DNA from: Paracoccus tibetensis
GTDB lineage: Bacteria > Pseudomonadota > Alphaproteobacteria > Rhodobacterales > Rhodobacteraceae
Assembly: GCF_900102505.1 (NCBI RefSeq)
Contig: NZ_FMVT01000001.1
Span: 494,623 to 558,622, forward strand
DNA length: 64,000 nt
Reading direction: 5' to 3'
Numbering within the stretch: position 1 is the first letter of the stretch; the number at the start of each line of letters is the position of its first letter. This document shows positions 9,265-18,534 of the stretch, piece by piece. A model generated the notes under the pieces. That model made no database searches. It saw only the letters and a list, made by a program, of their open reading frames with translations, and was not told the DNA's origin. The translations under genes were made by a program, and so were the position numbers.

Positions 9265-10236
9265 ATGAAGTTCCTGACCACGACTGCCCTGGCCCTTGTG
9301 GCTTCTGCCAGCTTTGCCGCCGCCTGCGAGGTGACGCTGCGCTCGTCCGACACCCACCCGGATGGCTATCCGACCGTCGAGGGCGTGAAAGCCATGGCCG
9401 AAGAGGTGCGCGAGCGCACCGAGGGCCGCGTTTGCATCGAGGTCTTCCCCTCGGCCCAGCTGGGCGAGGAGCGCGACACGATCGAGCAGACGCAGTTCGG
9501 CGTGATCGACATGGTCCGCGCATCCTTCGGCACGTTCAACGACATCGTGCCGGTGACGCAGACCTTCTCGCTGCCCTACCTCTTCCGCGACGTGAACCAC
9601 ATGCATGCGGTCATGGACGGCCCCATCGGCGAAGAGATCGGCGCGGCCTTCGAGGAGCGCGATCTGGTCGTCCTGGCCTTCTACGACGGCGGCGCGCGCA
9701 GCTTCTACAACTCGCAGCGCCCGATCAACGGCATCGAGGATCTGGCGGGCATGAAGATCCGCGTCATCCAGAACGACGTCTTCGTGGACATGATGGACGC
9801 CCTCGGCGCTACCGCGACCCCGATGCCCTATGGCGAGGTCTACTCGGCCATCCAGACCGGCGTCATCGACGGGGCGGAAAACAACTTCCCCAGCTATGAC
9901 AGCTCGGGCCATGCCGAGGTCGCCAAGTACTACACGCTGGACGAGCACCTGATGGTGCCCGAGCTGGTGGCGATGTCGAAGACCACCTGGGACGGCCTGT
10001 CCCCGGAAGATCAGGAGATCATCCGCGAGGCGGCGCGCAACTCCTCGACCACGCAGCGCCAGCTCTGGGCGGATGCCGAGGCGGCGTCGCGCGCGAATGT
10101 CGAGGCCGCGGGCGCCGAGATCGTCGAGGGCATCGATAAGCAGCCCTTCATCGACGCGATGGCCCCGGTCTACGAGAAATACGCGACCTCGCCCGAGTCC
10201 CAGGACCTGGTCGAGCGCATCCGCGCGACCGAGTGA
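9265..10236 (+). CDS. dctP: TRAP transporter substrate-binding protein (DctP family)
   Basis: 323-residue periplasmic binding protein. The signal peptide covers about residues 1-20 ([20 protein letters not shown]). The DctP core follows: [50 protein letters not shown], the carboxylate-binding arginine region, and [13 protein letters not shown] strong AGGAGG-type SD precedes ATG. Context (uxaC, kdgF, kduI, kduD) makes a uronate or unsaturated uronate the likely ligand. Followed by a terminator-like hairpin before the membrane subunits. Confidence 0.93.
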   Translation: MKFLTTTALALVASASFAAACEVTLRSSDTHPDGYPTVEGVKAMAEEVRERTEGRVCIEVFPSAQLGEERDTIEQTQFGVIDMVRASFGTFNDIVPVTQTFSLPYLFRDVNHMHAVMDGPIGEEIGAAFEERDLVVLAFYDGGARSFYNSQRPINGIEDLAGMKIRVIQNDVFVDMMDALGATATPMPYGEVYSAIQTGVIDGAENNFPSYDSSGHAEVAKYYTLDEHLMVPELVAMSKTTWDGLSPEDQEIIREAARNSSTTQRQLWADAEAASRANVEAAGAEIVEGIDKQPFIDAMAPVYEKYATSPESQDLVERIRATE

Positions 10237-10243
10237 CGCCTTC

Positions 10244-10284
10244 GGGCCGTCCCGCCCCCTAGCAGGCGGTGGGGCGGCCCTTTT
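10244..10284 (+). terminator. Hairpin with T-tract between dctP and dctQ
   Basis: GGGCCGTCCCGCCCC pairs with GGGGCGGCCC across a short loop and is followed by TTTT at 10281-10284. In TRAP operons such a partial terminator commonly lets the binding protein be made in excess over the membrane subunits. Sequence supports the hairpin; partial read-through is inferred because dctQ has no clear promoter of its own. Confidence 0.6.
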
Positions 10285-10298
10285 CCTTGGGGGGCGCG

Positions 10299-10883
10299 AT
10301 GCGCAACGCCTTGATCTCGATGGCCCGCGCGACGGGTGCCTTGGCGCAGCTTGGCCTGTGGCTGGCCGGCATCGGCCTCGTGCTGATGTGCGCCTTCGTC
10401 TTTGCGCAGGTCGTCTCTCGCTACCTGCTGGGCTTCAGCCTGTTCTGGGCCGAACCCGCCGCCGTCATGCTGATGGGCTGGTTCATCTTCATCGGCGCGG
10501 CCGTGGGCGTGAAGGAGGGCTATCACCTGTCCTTCGACGTCGGCCTGATGGTGGTGCCGGAAAGCTGGCGGCCGTGGTTTCACACGCTGTCGGACCTGGT
10601 GGTCACCGCCTTCGGCGTCGGCATGGTCTGGTTCGGCTGGCAGCTCGCGGTGCGTGCCTCCAGCGGTCTCGTGCCGGGCCTCGGCATCTCGCGCCTGTGG
10701 GATTTCGCGCCGCTGATCGGGGGCGGCGTGCTGCTGGTCCTCTTCTCGATCGAGCGCATCCTGCGCCGGGCCGCGGGCCTGCGGACGCGGCGCTTCGGGG
10801 ACATGGACGATGCGGGCGACGGCGCCCGCGACGCGCAGGGCGAGCCCGGCCGGGCCGAGGCCATGCTGGAGAGGAAGAAGTAG
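10299..10883 (+). CDS. dctQ: TRAP transporter small permease (DctQ family)
   Basis: 194-residue small membrane subunit with four predicted helices (about residues 18-45, 52-72, 92-115 and 135-155). The family motif AQVVSRYLLGFSLFWAEP is present, followed by MLMGWFIFIGAAVGVKEGYH. The polar C-terminal tail (about 165-194) is longer than usual and charged. It ends one base before the large permease start and works with it in a sodium-coupled importer. Confidence 0.92.
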   Translation: MRNALISMARATGALAQLGLWLAGIGLVLMCAFVFAQVVSRYLLGFSLFWAEPAAVMLMGWFIFIGAAVGVKEGYHLSFDVGLMVVPESWRPWFHTLSDLVVTAFGVGMVWFGWQLAVRASSGLVPGLGISRLWDFAPLIGGGVLLVLFSIERILRRAAGLRTRRFGDMDDAGDGARDAQGEPGRAEAMLERKK

Positions 10884-10884
10884 G

Positions 10885-12165
10885 ATGGAATACTGGATTC
10901 TCTTCGGCAGCTTCGCCGGCCTCCTGCTGATCGGCACGCCCGTCGCCTTCTGCCTGGGCGCGGCCAGCTTCGCGACGGTGCTTTATCTGGGCCTGCCGCC
11001 GGTGGTGGTCTTCCAGCGCCTGAACTCCGGCATCTCGGTCTTCGCGCTGATGGCGATCCCCTTCTTCATCTATGCGGGCGACCTGATGGTGCGCGGCGAC
11101 ATCGCGCGCCGGCTCGTGGCCTTGGCGGGCGCGCTAGTCGGGCACATGCGCGGGGGCCTCGGGCAGGTGAACATCACCGCCAGCCTGATGTTCGGCGGCG
11201 TCTCGGGCTCGGCCGCGGCGGATGCCAGCGCAGTGGGCGGCCTGATGGTCCCGCAGATGAAGGCCAAGGGCTATGACGTCGACTACGCGGTCAACATCAC
11301 CGTGGTCAGCTCGATCATCGCGCTGATGATCCCGCCCAGCCACAACATGATCATCTACTCCATCGCCGCGGGCGGGCGCCTCTCCATCGCGGACCTCTTC
11401 ACAGCCGGCATCATTCCGGGCCTCGTTCTGGCGGGGATGCTGATGATCGCCGCCTGGTGGGTTGCCCGCAAGAAGGGCTACCCGACCGAGCCTTTCCCCG
11501 GCCTGCGGATGCTGGGCATCCTTTTCGTCTCGGCACTGCCGGGCCTCATCCTCATCGCGATCATCTTCGGCGGCGTGCGCTCGGGCGTCTTCACCGCCTC
11601 GGAAAGCAGCAACATCGCGGTGGTCTATGCGCTGGCGATCACCGCGCTCGTCTACCGCAGCCTGCCCTGGTCCGAGTTCGTCGAGGCCACCAAGGGCGCG
11701 GTCCGCACCACCGCGATGGTGCTGCTGGTGATCGGTACGGCGGCCTGTTTCGGCTGGCTGCTGGCCTATCTGCGCGTGCCGACCCAGCTGGTCGAGATGC
11801 TGCAGAACGTGTCCTCGAACCCCATCGTGATCCTGCTTCTGATGAACATCATCCTGCTGATCCTCGGGACGTTCATGGACATGTCGCCGCTGATCGTCAT
11901 CACCACGCCGATCTTCCTGCCCGTCGCGATGGCCTTCGGCGTGGACCCGGTCCATTTCGGCGTCATCCTGATCCTGAACCTCGGCATCGGCCTCTGCACC
12001 CCGCCGGTCGGCGCGGTCCTCTTCGTCGGCTGCGCGGTCGGGCGGATCAGCATCTGGCAGGCGATGCGGACCATCTGGCCCTTCTACGGCGCCGCCTTCG
12101 CGACCCTGATGCTGGTCACCTACATCCCCGCGCTGTCCCTGTGGCTGCCGTCGCTCTTCCGCTGA
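10885..12165 (+). CDS. dctM: TRAP transporter large permease (DctM family)
   Basis: 426-residue membrane subunit that carries the transport path. About 12 hydrophobic segments are present; family blocks include LIGTPVAFCLGAA, AIPFFIYAGDLM, GGVSGSAAADASAVG, MIPPSHNMIIYS, GTFMDMSPLIVITTPIFLP and NLGIGLCTPPVGAVLFVG. Full length. It shares the operon with the uronate genes and is followed 11 bp later by kdgF. Confidence 0.95.
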   Translation: MEYWILFGSFAGLLLIGTPVAFCLGAASFATVLYLGLPPVVVFQRLNSGISVFALMAIPFFIYAGDLMVRGDIARRLVALAGALVGHMRGGLGQVNITASLMFGGVSGSAAADASAVGGLMVPQMKAKGYDVDYAVNITVVSSIIALMIPPSHNMIIYSIAAGGRLSIADLFTAGIIPGLVLAGMLMIAAWWVARKKGYPTEPFPGLRMLGILFVSALPGLILIAIIFGGVRSGVFTASESSNIAVVYALAITALVYRSLPWSEFVEATKGAVRTTAMVLLVIGTAACFGWLLAYLRVPTQLVEMLQNVSSNPIVILLLMNIILLILGTFMDMSPLIVITTPIFLPVAMAFGVDPVHFGVILILNLGIGLCTPPVGAVLFVGCAVGRISIWQAMRTIWPFYGAAFATLMLVTYIPALSLWLPSLFR

Positions 12166-12176
12166 GGTTTTTCCCA

Positions 12177-12458
12177 ATGCCCGATCCCGTCCGCACCGTC
12201 CTGGCCCATGCGCCGGACCTCATGGTCGTCCGCTTCGCCTTCAACCAAGGCGACGCGGGCGCGCTGCACAGCCACCCGCATGTGCAATCGACCTATGTCG
12301 AAAGCGGCCGCTACCGCTTCACCATCGACGACCGCGATTTCGAGATCGCGCGGGGCGATGCCTTCGTTATCCCGTCGAATGCGGTCCACGGCTGCCTCTG
12401 CCTCGAATCGGGCGTGCTGATTGACAGCTTTACCCCCCGCCGCGACGACTTCCTCTGA
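12177..12458 (+). CDS. kdgF: Small cupin, KdgF-like unsaturated uronate hydrolase
   Basis: 93-residue single-domain cupin. Metal ligands are visible in GALHSHPHVQSTYVESG (two His plus a Glu region) and SNAVHGCLCLE. KdgF converts 4,5-unsaturated galacturonate or glucuronate released from pectin or other polyuronides to 5-keto-4-deoxyuronate. Length, motifs and its place directly before kduI-kduD support that role over a generic cupin. Starts 11 bp after dctM with a GAGG ribosome-binding site. Confidence 0.85.
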   Translation: MPDPVRTVLAHAPDLMVVRFAFNQGDAGALHSHPHVQSTYVESGRYRFTIDDRDFEIARGDAFVIPSNAVHGCLCLESGVLIDSFTPRRDDFL

Positions 12459-12469
12459 AAGGACCACCC

Positions 12470-13294
12470 ATGACCCATGTCGAGACCCGCCACGCGGTTC
12501 ACCCTGACCACGCCAAGGCCATGGACACCGCCCAGCTGCGCCGGCATTTCCTGGTCGAGGGCCTCTTCGCCGTGGGCGAGATCCGCCTGACCTACAGCCA
12601 TTACGACCGCTTCGTCGTGGGCGGCGCGGTGCCCAATGGCGCCAGCCTGACCCTTGACCAGATCGCGGAGACGAAGACGCCGTCCTTCCTCGACCGCCGC
12701 GAGATGGGAATTGTGAACATTGGTGGCCCGGGCCGTGTCGAGGCCGCCGGCGAGACCTGGGACATGGCCGAGGGGGACGTTCTTTATCTCGGCATGGGCG
12801 CGGGCGCGGTGAGTTTCTCGGGGCAGGGTCGGTTCTACATCACCTCGGCCCCCGCGCACCGGGCGCTGCCGCATCGGCTGGTGACCGTGGCCGAGGCCAA
12901 GCACGTTCACATGGGCGCGGTGGAGACGAGCAACAAGCGCACCATCAAGCAGTTCATCCACCCGCTGGTGATGGAGAGCTGCCAGCTGGTGCTCGGCTAC
13001 ACGACGCTGGAGGACGGCTCGGTCTGGAACACCATTCCGTCTCACCTCCACGACCGCCGGATGGAGGCCTATCTCTACCACGGCATGGCCCCCGAGGCGC
13101 GCGTGCTGCACCTGATGGGCGAGCCGCAGGAGACGCGCCACCTGTTCGTCGCGAACGAGCAGGCAGTGTTGTCGCCCTCCTGGTCGATCCATTCGGGCGC
13201 GGGAATCGGCGGCTACACCTTCATCTGGGCGATGGCCGGCGACAACGTGGACTATACCGACATGGACTTCATCCAGCCGGAGGACCTGCGGTGA
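12470..13294 (+). CDS. kduI: 5-dehydro-4-deoxy-D-glucuronate isomerase
   Basis: 274-residue bicupin that isomerises 5-keto-4-deoxyuronate (DKI) to 2,5-diketo-3-deoxygluconate (DKII). Family signatures are YSHYDRFVVGGAVP, MGIVNIGGPGRVE, HVHMGAVETSNKRTIKQFIH and the zinc-site segment IPSHLHDRRMEAYLYHG, followed by HLFVANEQAVLSPSWSIHSG. Full length. The GTGA overlap with kduD (13291-13294) implies coupled translation. Confidence 0.96.
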   Translation: MTHVETRHAVHPDHAKAMDTAQLRRHFLVEGLFAVGEIRLTYSHYDRFVVGGAVPNGASLTLDQIAETKTPSFLDRREMGIVNIGGPGRVEAAGETWDMAEGDVLYLGMGAGAVSFSGQGRFYITSAPAHRALPHRLVTVAEAKHVHMGAVETSNKRTIKQFIHPLVMESCQLVLGYTTLEDGSVWNTIPSHLHDRRMEAYLYHGMAPEARVLHLMGEPQETRHLFVANEQAVLSPSWSIHSGAGIGGYTFIWAMAGDNVDYTDMDFIQPEDLR

Positions 13295-14016
13295 GCCCCT
13301 TCTCGCTGGAGGGTCGCACCGCGCTGGTCACGGGCGCCAATACCGGCATCGGGCAAGCCATCGCGGTGGCCTTGGCGCAGGCGGGGGCCGAGGTCATCGC
13401 ATCGGGCCGGCGCGACTGCGACGAGACGGTGGCGCTGATGGGCTCTGGCCGCTCGCTGCGTCTGGACTTCGCCGACCCGATGGCCGCGCGCGACGTCTTC
13501 GCGAGCGAGCGCATCGACATTCTGGTGAACAACGCCGGCATCATCCGCCGCGACGATGCGGTGAACTTTTCCGAGGCCGATTGGGATGCCGTGATGGACA
13601 CGAACCTCAAGGCGCTGTTCTTCACCTGCCAGGCCTTCGCCAAGGCGGCCCTGCCGCGGGGCATGGGCAAGATCGTCAACATCGCCTCGCTGCTGTCCTT
13701 CCAGGGAGGCATCCGGGTGCCGTCCTACACGGCATCCAAGCACGGCGTCGCGGGGCTGACGAAGCTGATGGCGAACGAATGGGCCGCGCGCGGCCTCAAC
13801 GTCAACGCCATCGCGCCCGGCTATATCGAGACCAACAACACCGAGGCCCTGCGCGCCGACCCGGACCGCAGCCGCGCGATCCTCGAGCGCATCCCCGCCG
13901 GCCGTTGGGGCCGCCCCGAGGACATCGCCCAGACCGCCGTCTTCCTGGCCGCCCCGGCCTCGGACTACGTCAACGGCGCGATCCTCAATGTCGATGGAGG
14001 CTGGCTTGCCCGCTAG
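13291..14016 (+). CDS. kduD: 2-dehydro-3-deoxy-D-gluconate 5-dehydrogenase (KduD-like SDR)
   Basis: 241-residue short-chain dehydrogenase reducing DKII to 2-keto-3-deoxygluconate. The dinucleotide site TGANTGIGQAIA is near residue 15, with NNAGIIRR, the catalytic Ser in NIASLLSFQGG, and Tyr-x-x-x-Lys in YTASKHG. GTG start fixed by the overlap with kduI. KduD proteins characteristically carry NAGIIRRDDA and APGYIETNNTEALRAD, both seen here, which separates it from other SDRs. Confidence 0.93.
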   Translation: MSPFSLEGRTALVTGANTGIGQAIAVALAQAGAEVIASGRRDCDETVALMGSGRSLRLDFADPMAARDVFASERIDILVNNAGIIRRDDAVNFSEADWDAVMDTNLKALFFTCQAFAKAALPRGMGKIVNIASLLSFQGGIRVPSYTASKHGVAGLTKLMANEWAARGLNVNAIAPGYIETNNTEALRADPDRSRAILERIPAGRWGRPEDIAQTAVFLAAPASDYVNGAILNVDGGWLAR

Positions 14017-15421
14017 ACTGACCCGCACCCCGTCCGAAGCGCCTGCCGGCATCGTCCATCTGGGCCTCGGCGCCTTCTTCCGCGCGCATGGCGCGATCTT
14101 CGTGGCCGAGGCGATGGAGGCCTCCGGCGGGGACTGGGGCATCATCGGGGTCTCGCTGCAATCGACAGGCACGCGCGACAAGCTGGCCCCGCAGGGATGG
14201 GCCTATACCGCGCTGGAGCTGGGGCCGCAGGGCGAGACGCCGCAGGTGGTGAGCGTGCTGCGCGACGTGCTGGTCGCGCCCGAGAACCCGCAGGCCGTCC
14301 TTGACGCGATGGCCGCGCCCGAGGTGCGGATCGTCAGCCTGACGGTGACGGAGAAGGGCTACTGCCATGAACCCTCGACCGGCCGCCTGAACGAGCACCA
14401 CCCCGACATCCGGCATGATCTGGACAACCCGCTGCCGAAGTCGGCGCCGGGCTTCCTTGTGCGCGCGCTCCAGGCGCGGCGCGAGGCGCGCCTGCCGCCC
14501 TTCACTGTCCTCTGCTGCGACAACCTGCCGGAAAACGGCCGCGTCGTGCGGGGCGTCGTGCTGGACCTGGCGCGGCTGATCGACCCGGCGCTGGCCGACT
14601 GGATCGCGGCGAACGGCGCCTTCCCCTCGACCATGGTCGACCGCATCGTGCCGGCCACCACGCCGGCCGATCTGGACCGGCTGGAGGCGCTGACGGGCGC
14701 GCGCGACGAGGCGCCGGTGATGCACGAGCCCTTCCGGCAATGGGTCATCGAGGACGACTTCTGCGCCGGCCGCCCGGATCTGGGCGCGGTGGGGGTGCAG
14801 CTGGTCGCGGACGTGACGCCCTTCGAGCACATGAAGCTGCGGATGCTGAATGGCACCCATTCCAGCCTCGCCTATCTGGGCTATCTGGCCGGGCACGAAA
14901 CCATCGCCGACACGGCCCGCGACCCGGTCTTTGCCGCTTTCGTCCGCCGGCTCTGGCAGGACGAGATCATTCCCGCGCTGGCGCCCCCGCCGGGCGAGGA
15001 CCTTGGCGCCTATGCCGAGGCGCTGGCCGCGCGCTACGAGAACCCGGCGATCCGGCACCGGACCTGGCAGATCGCGATGGACGGCAGCCAGAAGCTGCCG
15101 CAGCGCATCCTCGGCACCATCGCCGAGGGGCGGGCGGCGGGGCGGGAGGTCGCCGGCCTGACGCTCGCGGTAGCGGCGTGGATGCGCTACGCCTCGGGCA
15201 CGGACGAGAAGGGCGCGCCGATCGAGGTGAAGGACCCGCTGGCCCCGCGCCTTGCCGCTTTGTGGCGGGACGACCCGGCCGAGACGGTGGCGGGCTTTCT
15301 GGCGTTGAGCGAGGTCTTCCCGCCCGCGCTGCGCGAGGATCAAGGCTTTGCCGCCGAGCTGACGGCGGCGCTGGACGGGCTGGTGCGGCGCGGCGCGCGC
15401 GAGATGGCGGCCGCGATCTAG
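13988..15421 (+). CDS. uxuB: Mannitol dehydrogenase family protein, probable fructuronate reductase
   Basis: 477-residue polyol/uronate dehydrogenase of the long-chain mannitol dehydrogenase family. N-terminal Rossmann segment IVHLGLGAFFRAHGAIF, the TEKGYCHEPSTGRL block, CCDNLPENG, and the catalytic-domain segment EHMKLRMLNGTHSSLAYLG with the active Lys and His are present. In an operon with uxaC, reduction of fructuronate to mannonate (UxuB) is the best reading; tagaturonate or mannitol are alternatives. It overlaps the 3' end of kduD by 29 bp. Confidence 0.88.
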   Translation: MSMEAGLPARLTRTPSEAPAGIVHLGLGAFFRAHGAIFVAEAMEASGGDWGIIGVSLQSTGTRDKLAPQGWAYTALELGPQGETPQVVSVLRDVLVAPENPQAVLDAMAAPEVRIVSLTVTEKGYCHEPSTGRLNEHHPDIRHDLDNPLPKSAPGFLVRALQARREARLPPFTVLCCDNLPENGRVVRGVVLDLARLIDPALADWIAANGAFPSTMVDRIVPATTPADLDRLEALTGARDEAPVMHEPFRQWVIEDDFCAGRPDLGAVGVQLVADVTPFEHMKLRMLNGTHSSLAYLGYLAGHETIADTARDPVFAAFVRRLWQDEIIPALAPPPGEDLGAYAEALAARYENPAIRHRTWQIAMDGSQKLPQRILGTIAEGRAAGREVAGLTLAVAAWMRYASGTDEKGAPIEVKDPLAPRLAALWRDDPAETVAGFLALSEVFPPALREDQGFAAELTAALDGLVRRGAREMAAAI

Positions 15422-15849
15422 CGCTCGGGCGGCGTCCGCGGGGCAGGGGGCACGGCATCCTGTTCCGCATCGGTTGCCGGCTCGACCCGGGGCGCGGACG
15501 CGGCGGGCAGGGGCGACGCCGCCTCGGGCAGGGGCGGGGTGGCCTGCGGCCGCTGCGCCGGCGAGGCGGTCACCGGGTATTCCGGCATCGGCCGGGCGGC
15601 CTCGGGCGCCTCTCGGACGGCCAGCGGGCGGCGGAAGACCAGCAGGTTGTGATAGATGGTCGTGCGGCCGGTCAGACCGCTGCGCTCTTCGCTCGGCAGC
15701 ACGTCGGCGCGGACATACTCCCAGCCTTCGCGCGCCATCCGGTTCAGCTCAGCCGCCACGGCCAGGGCGTAGCGGTCCGTCGGCGTCTTCGCGCCCGGCG
15801 CCTTCTCGGCGCGCAGCGGCGCCGGAAGGACGGTGTACTCGTAGCTCAT
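15418..15849 (-). CDS. DUF4177-domain protein with Pro-rich tail
   Basis: 143-residue protein of unknown function. The first about 75 residues (YEYTVLPAP, AAELNRMAREGWEYVRAD, TTIYHNLLVFRRP) match the small DUF4177 domain; the remaining half is a disordered Pro/Ala-rich tail (PLPEAASPLPAASAP). No signal peptide or membrane helix. It lies just downstream of gatB on the same strand (25 bp gap) and its stop overlaps the uxuB stop in convergent orientation. Confidence 0.75.
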   Translation of the reverse strand: MSYEYTVLPAPLRAEKAPGAKTPTDRYALAVAAELNRMAREGWEYVRADVLPSEERSGLTGRTTIYHNLLVFRRPLAVREAPEAARPMPEYPVTASPAQRPQATPPLPEAASPLPAASAPRVEPATDAEQDAVPPAPRTPPER

Positions 15850-15874
15850 CGCATGTCCCCCGGGCGGCGGCGCA

Positions 15875-17389
15875 TCAGAGGCCGAGCTTCTTCGCGACCA
15901 GCTCGTTGACGGCGGCCGGGTTGGCCTTGCCGCCCGTCGCCTTCAGCACCTGGCCGACGAACCAGCCGGCCAGCTTGGGATTGGCCTTGGCCTTCTCGAC
16001 CTGCGCGGGATTGCCGGCGATGATCTCGTTTACCGCCGCCTCGATGGCGCCGAGATCGGTGACCTGCTTCATCCCGCGCGCCTCGACGATGGCCGCCGGA
16101 TCGCCGCCCTCGGTCCAGAGGATCTCGAAGAGGTCCTTGGCGATCTTGCCCGAGATGTCGCCCTTGGCGATCAGGTCGATCACGCCCCCCAGCTGCGCCG
16201 CCGAGACCGGGGATGCCGCCACCGACAACCCCTCCTTGTTGAGCCGGCCGAACAGCTCGTTGATGACCCAGTTCGCGGCCATCTTGCCGTCGCGCCCCGC
16301 GGCCACGGCCTCGAAATAGTCGGCATTCTCGACCTCGGCGGTCAGCACGCCCGCGTCATATTCCGACAGGCCCAGCTCCTTGACGAAGCGCGCCTTCTTC
16401 TCGTCCGGCAGCTCGGGCATGAGGGTCGCGATGTCGTCCACCCAGGCCTGCTCGATCTCGAGCGGCAGCAGGTCGGGATCGGGGAAGTAGCGGTAGTCAT
16501 GCGCCTCTTCCTTCGAGCGCATCGACCGCGTCTCGCCCTTGTCGGGATCGTAGAGCCGCGTCTCCTGCACGATGGTTCCGCCATCCTCGATGATGGCGAT
16601 CTGCCGACGCGCCTCGTATTCGATGGCGGCCTGGATGAAGCGCAGCGAGTTCATGTTCTTGATCTCGCAGCGCGTGCCCAGATGCGAGAAGTCGCCCGTC
16701 GCCTGATACCGCTCGTAGGCGCCGGGCTTGCACACGGAGACGTTGACGTCCGCGCGCAGGTTGCCGTTCTGCATGTTCCCGTCGCAGGTGCCGAGGTAGC
16801 GCATGATCTGGCGCAGCTTCGCGACATAGGCAGCCGCCTCCTCGGGGCCGCGGATGTCGGGGCGGCTGACGATCTCCATCAGCGCGACGCCCGTGCGGTT
16901 GAGGTCCACGAAGGACATCGTCGGGTCCATGTCGTGGATCGACTTGCCTGCGTCCTGCTCCAGGTGGATGCGCTCGATCCGGACGCGGCGGGCGACGCCC
17001 GGGCCCATGTCGACGATCACCTCGCCCTCGCCGACGATGGGATAATAGAGCTGGCTGATCTGGTAGCCCTGCGGAAGGTCGGGGTAGAAATAGTTCTTCC
17101 GGTCGAAGGCCGAGCGCAGGTTGATCGCGGCCTTCAGCCCCAGCCCCGTGCGCACCGCCTGCGCCACGCAGAACTCGTTGATCACCGGCAGCATCCCCGG
17201 CATCCCGGCATCGACGAAGGCCACGTTGCTGTTCGGCTCGGACCCGAACTCGGTCGAGGCGCCGGAGAACAGCTTGGCGCGGGAGGAGACCTGCGCATGC
17301 ACCTCGAGCCCGATCACCAGCTCCCAATCGCTTTTCGCGCCCTGGATCACCTTGGGCTGGGGTTCGGCATAAGAGAGGTGGTCAAGCAT
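15875..17389 (-). CDS. gatB: Asp-tRNA(Asn)/Glu-tRNA(Gln) amidotransferase subunit B
   Basis: 504-residue GatB, the tRNA-binding kinase-like subunit of the GatCAB complex that amidates mischarged Glu-tRNA(Gln) and/or Asp-tRNA(Asn). Signatures: [72 protein letters not shown] and a C-terminal YqeY-like tail domain from about residue 350 on. Full length. gatA and gatC are not in the window, so the operon is split. Confidence 0.97.
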   Translation of the reverse strand: MLDHLSYAEPQPKVIQGAKSDWELVIGLEVHAQVSSRAKLFSGASTEFGSEPNSNVAFVDAGMPGMLPVINEFCVAQAVRTGLGLKAAINLRSAFDRKNYFYPDLPQGYQISQLYYPIVGEGEVIVDMGPGVARRVRIERIHLEQDAGKSIHDMDPTMSFVDLNRTGVALMEIVSRPDIRGPEEAAAYVAKLRQIMRYLGTCDGNMQNGNLRADVNVSVCKPGAYERYQATGDFSHLGTRCEIKNMNSLRFIQAAIEYEARRQIAIIEDGGTIVQETRLYDPDKGETRSMRSKEEAHDYRYFPDPDLLPLEIEQAWVDDIATLMPELPDEKKARFVKELGLSEYDAGVLTAEVENADYFEAVAAGRDGKMAANWVINELFGRLNKEGLSVAASPVSAAQLGGVIDLIAKGDISGKIAKDLFEILWTEGGDPAAIVEARGMKQVTDLGAIEAAVNEIIAGNPAQVEKAKANPKLAGWFVGQVLKATGGKANPAAVNELVAKKLGL

Positions 17390-17708
17390 CGGCGGGCCCT
17401 TTGTCTGCGCTGCGGCGGCTGGTCCGCCTTCTAGGCCAAGGCTGCGGCCTTGTCACGGGTCGCGGCGCGCCCGTGGCGCCGCCTGCGGGAAGGGCGGCGA
17501 ATCATGCCGGCGGCGTTCACGCCTCGTTAAGGAAGCTGACTTGTGCGTGAGAAGAAGCTGAAGATGACCCGCCCGGCCGGCCATCGGCGGATTCCCGATC
17601 ATGCGAAATGGCGCAAGGGCGTGATCCCGCGCACGTTTTGGAGGCCGGCTTGCCAGATCATCTACCTAGGGTAATGCAGACGCGACGAAACGGTTCCCAA
17701 GGCCACAC
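17390..17708. other. 319-bp gap between divergent gatB and the SLT-like lipoprotein gene
   Basis: Shared upstream region of two divergent genes. It contains GC-rich inverted segments near 17440-17500 and one short open frame at 17564-17674, listed separately. I see no tRNA, repeat family or clear promoter consensus; the CGTTAAGG stretch near 17524 is the only AT-rich part. Confidence 0.5.
17564..17674 (+). CDS. Possible 36-residue basic peptide
   Basis: Short open frame ATG...TAA encoding a very basic, Trp-containing peptide (starts MTRPAGHRRIPDHAKW, ends CQIIYLG). A purine-rich GAAGAAGCTGAAG precedes the ATG and could act as a ribosome-binding site. It lies in the otherwise gene-free gap before the lipoprotein gene. 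No family recognised; a chance open frame is at least as likely. Confidence 0.2.
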   Translation: MTRPAGHRRIPDHAKWRKGVIPRTFWRPACQIIYLG

Positions 17709-18323
17709 ATGCGCGTTCTCCCGTCCCTTGCCGCAATCGCCGCCCTCGCCCTGATGGCCGCCTGCTCGACCCCTGCCATGCAGGACGATGTCGCCGCCGC
17801 CGAGCAGATGTCGCTGGCCGAGCAGCCGCCGATGCGGTGGGACGAGCGGCGCGGCTCGGACGAGTGGACGCGCGCGACGCTGGCGGCGCTGGACCGCGAG
17901 GGCGTGACGATGCTGTCGAACGTGCCCGCCGATATCTCGGAATTCTGCCCCAACTACCGCCAGCTGGCCGAGCCGGGCCGCAAGGCCTTCTGGGCCGGCC
18001 TGTTGTCGGCGGTGGCCAAGCACGAGAGCACCTACAACCCGCAGGCCGCCGGCGGCGGTGGGCGCTGGCTGGGGCTGATGCAGATCGCGCCGGCGACCTG
18101 GCGGCATTACGGCTGTTCGGGCAACATCAAGGACGGCGCGGACAACGCGGCCTGCGCGGTCAAGATCATGTCGCGCCAAGTCGGCCGCGACAATGCCGTG
18201 GCCCGCGACGGCAGCGGCTGGCGCGGCGTCGCCCGGGACTGGGCGCCGATGCGCAACGCCTCCAAGCGCGCCGACATCGCGGCCTGGACCTCGAGCCAGA
18301 GCTACTGCGCGCCGCGGGCCTGA
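17709..18323 (+). CDS. Lipoprotein with a lytic-transglycosylase-like (SLT) domain
   Basis: 204-residue predicted lipoprotein. Signal sequence ends in MAAC with Cys at about residue 19. The core reads AVAKHESTYNPQAAGGGGRW, then LGLMQIAPATWRHYGC: the glutamate of KHES followed by GLMQI is the goose-lysozyme/SLT pattern of peptidoglycan-cleaving transglycosylases. Paired cysteines in HYGCSGNI, NAACAVK and the terminal SYCAPRA suggest disulfides. A cell-wall role in the periplasm is likely; the specific class is not certain. Confidence 0.8.
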   Translation: MRVLPSLAAIAALALMAACSTPAMQDDVAAAEQMSLAEQPPMRWDERRGSDEWTRATLAALDREGVTMLSNVPADISEFCPNYRQLAEPGRKAFWAGLLSAVAKHESTYNPQAAGGGGRWLGLMQIAPATWRHYGCSGNIKDGADNAACAVKIMSRQVGRDNAVARDGSGWRGVARDWAPMRNASKRADIAAWTSSQSYCAPRA

Positions 18324-18534
18324 GCCGCCGCGCCGACGGGCGGGGCCGGTGACCTCGGCCCGTGCCGGACCTCACCTAGGACATGACCGTGACGACGAAG
18401 GGGCGTGCCGCGGGGCTCGCCCTTCTGCATTGGCGCGGCGGGGAACAATGGGGGGGCCGCGCCGTTGAGCCGGGGAGATGGCAGGGGCGCGCCGCCCCGG
18501 CCGCCGCTTGCCCCAGCCAGCCGCGAGGTGCCCC

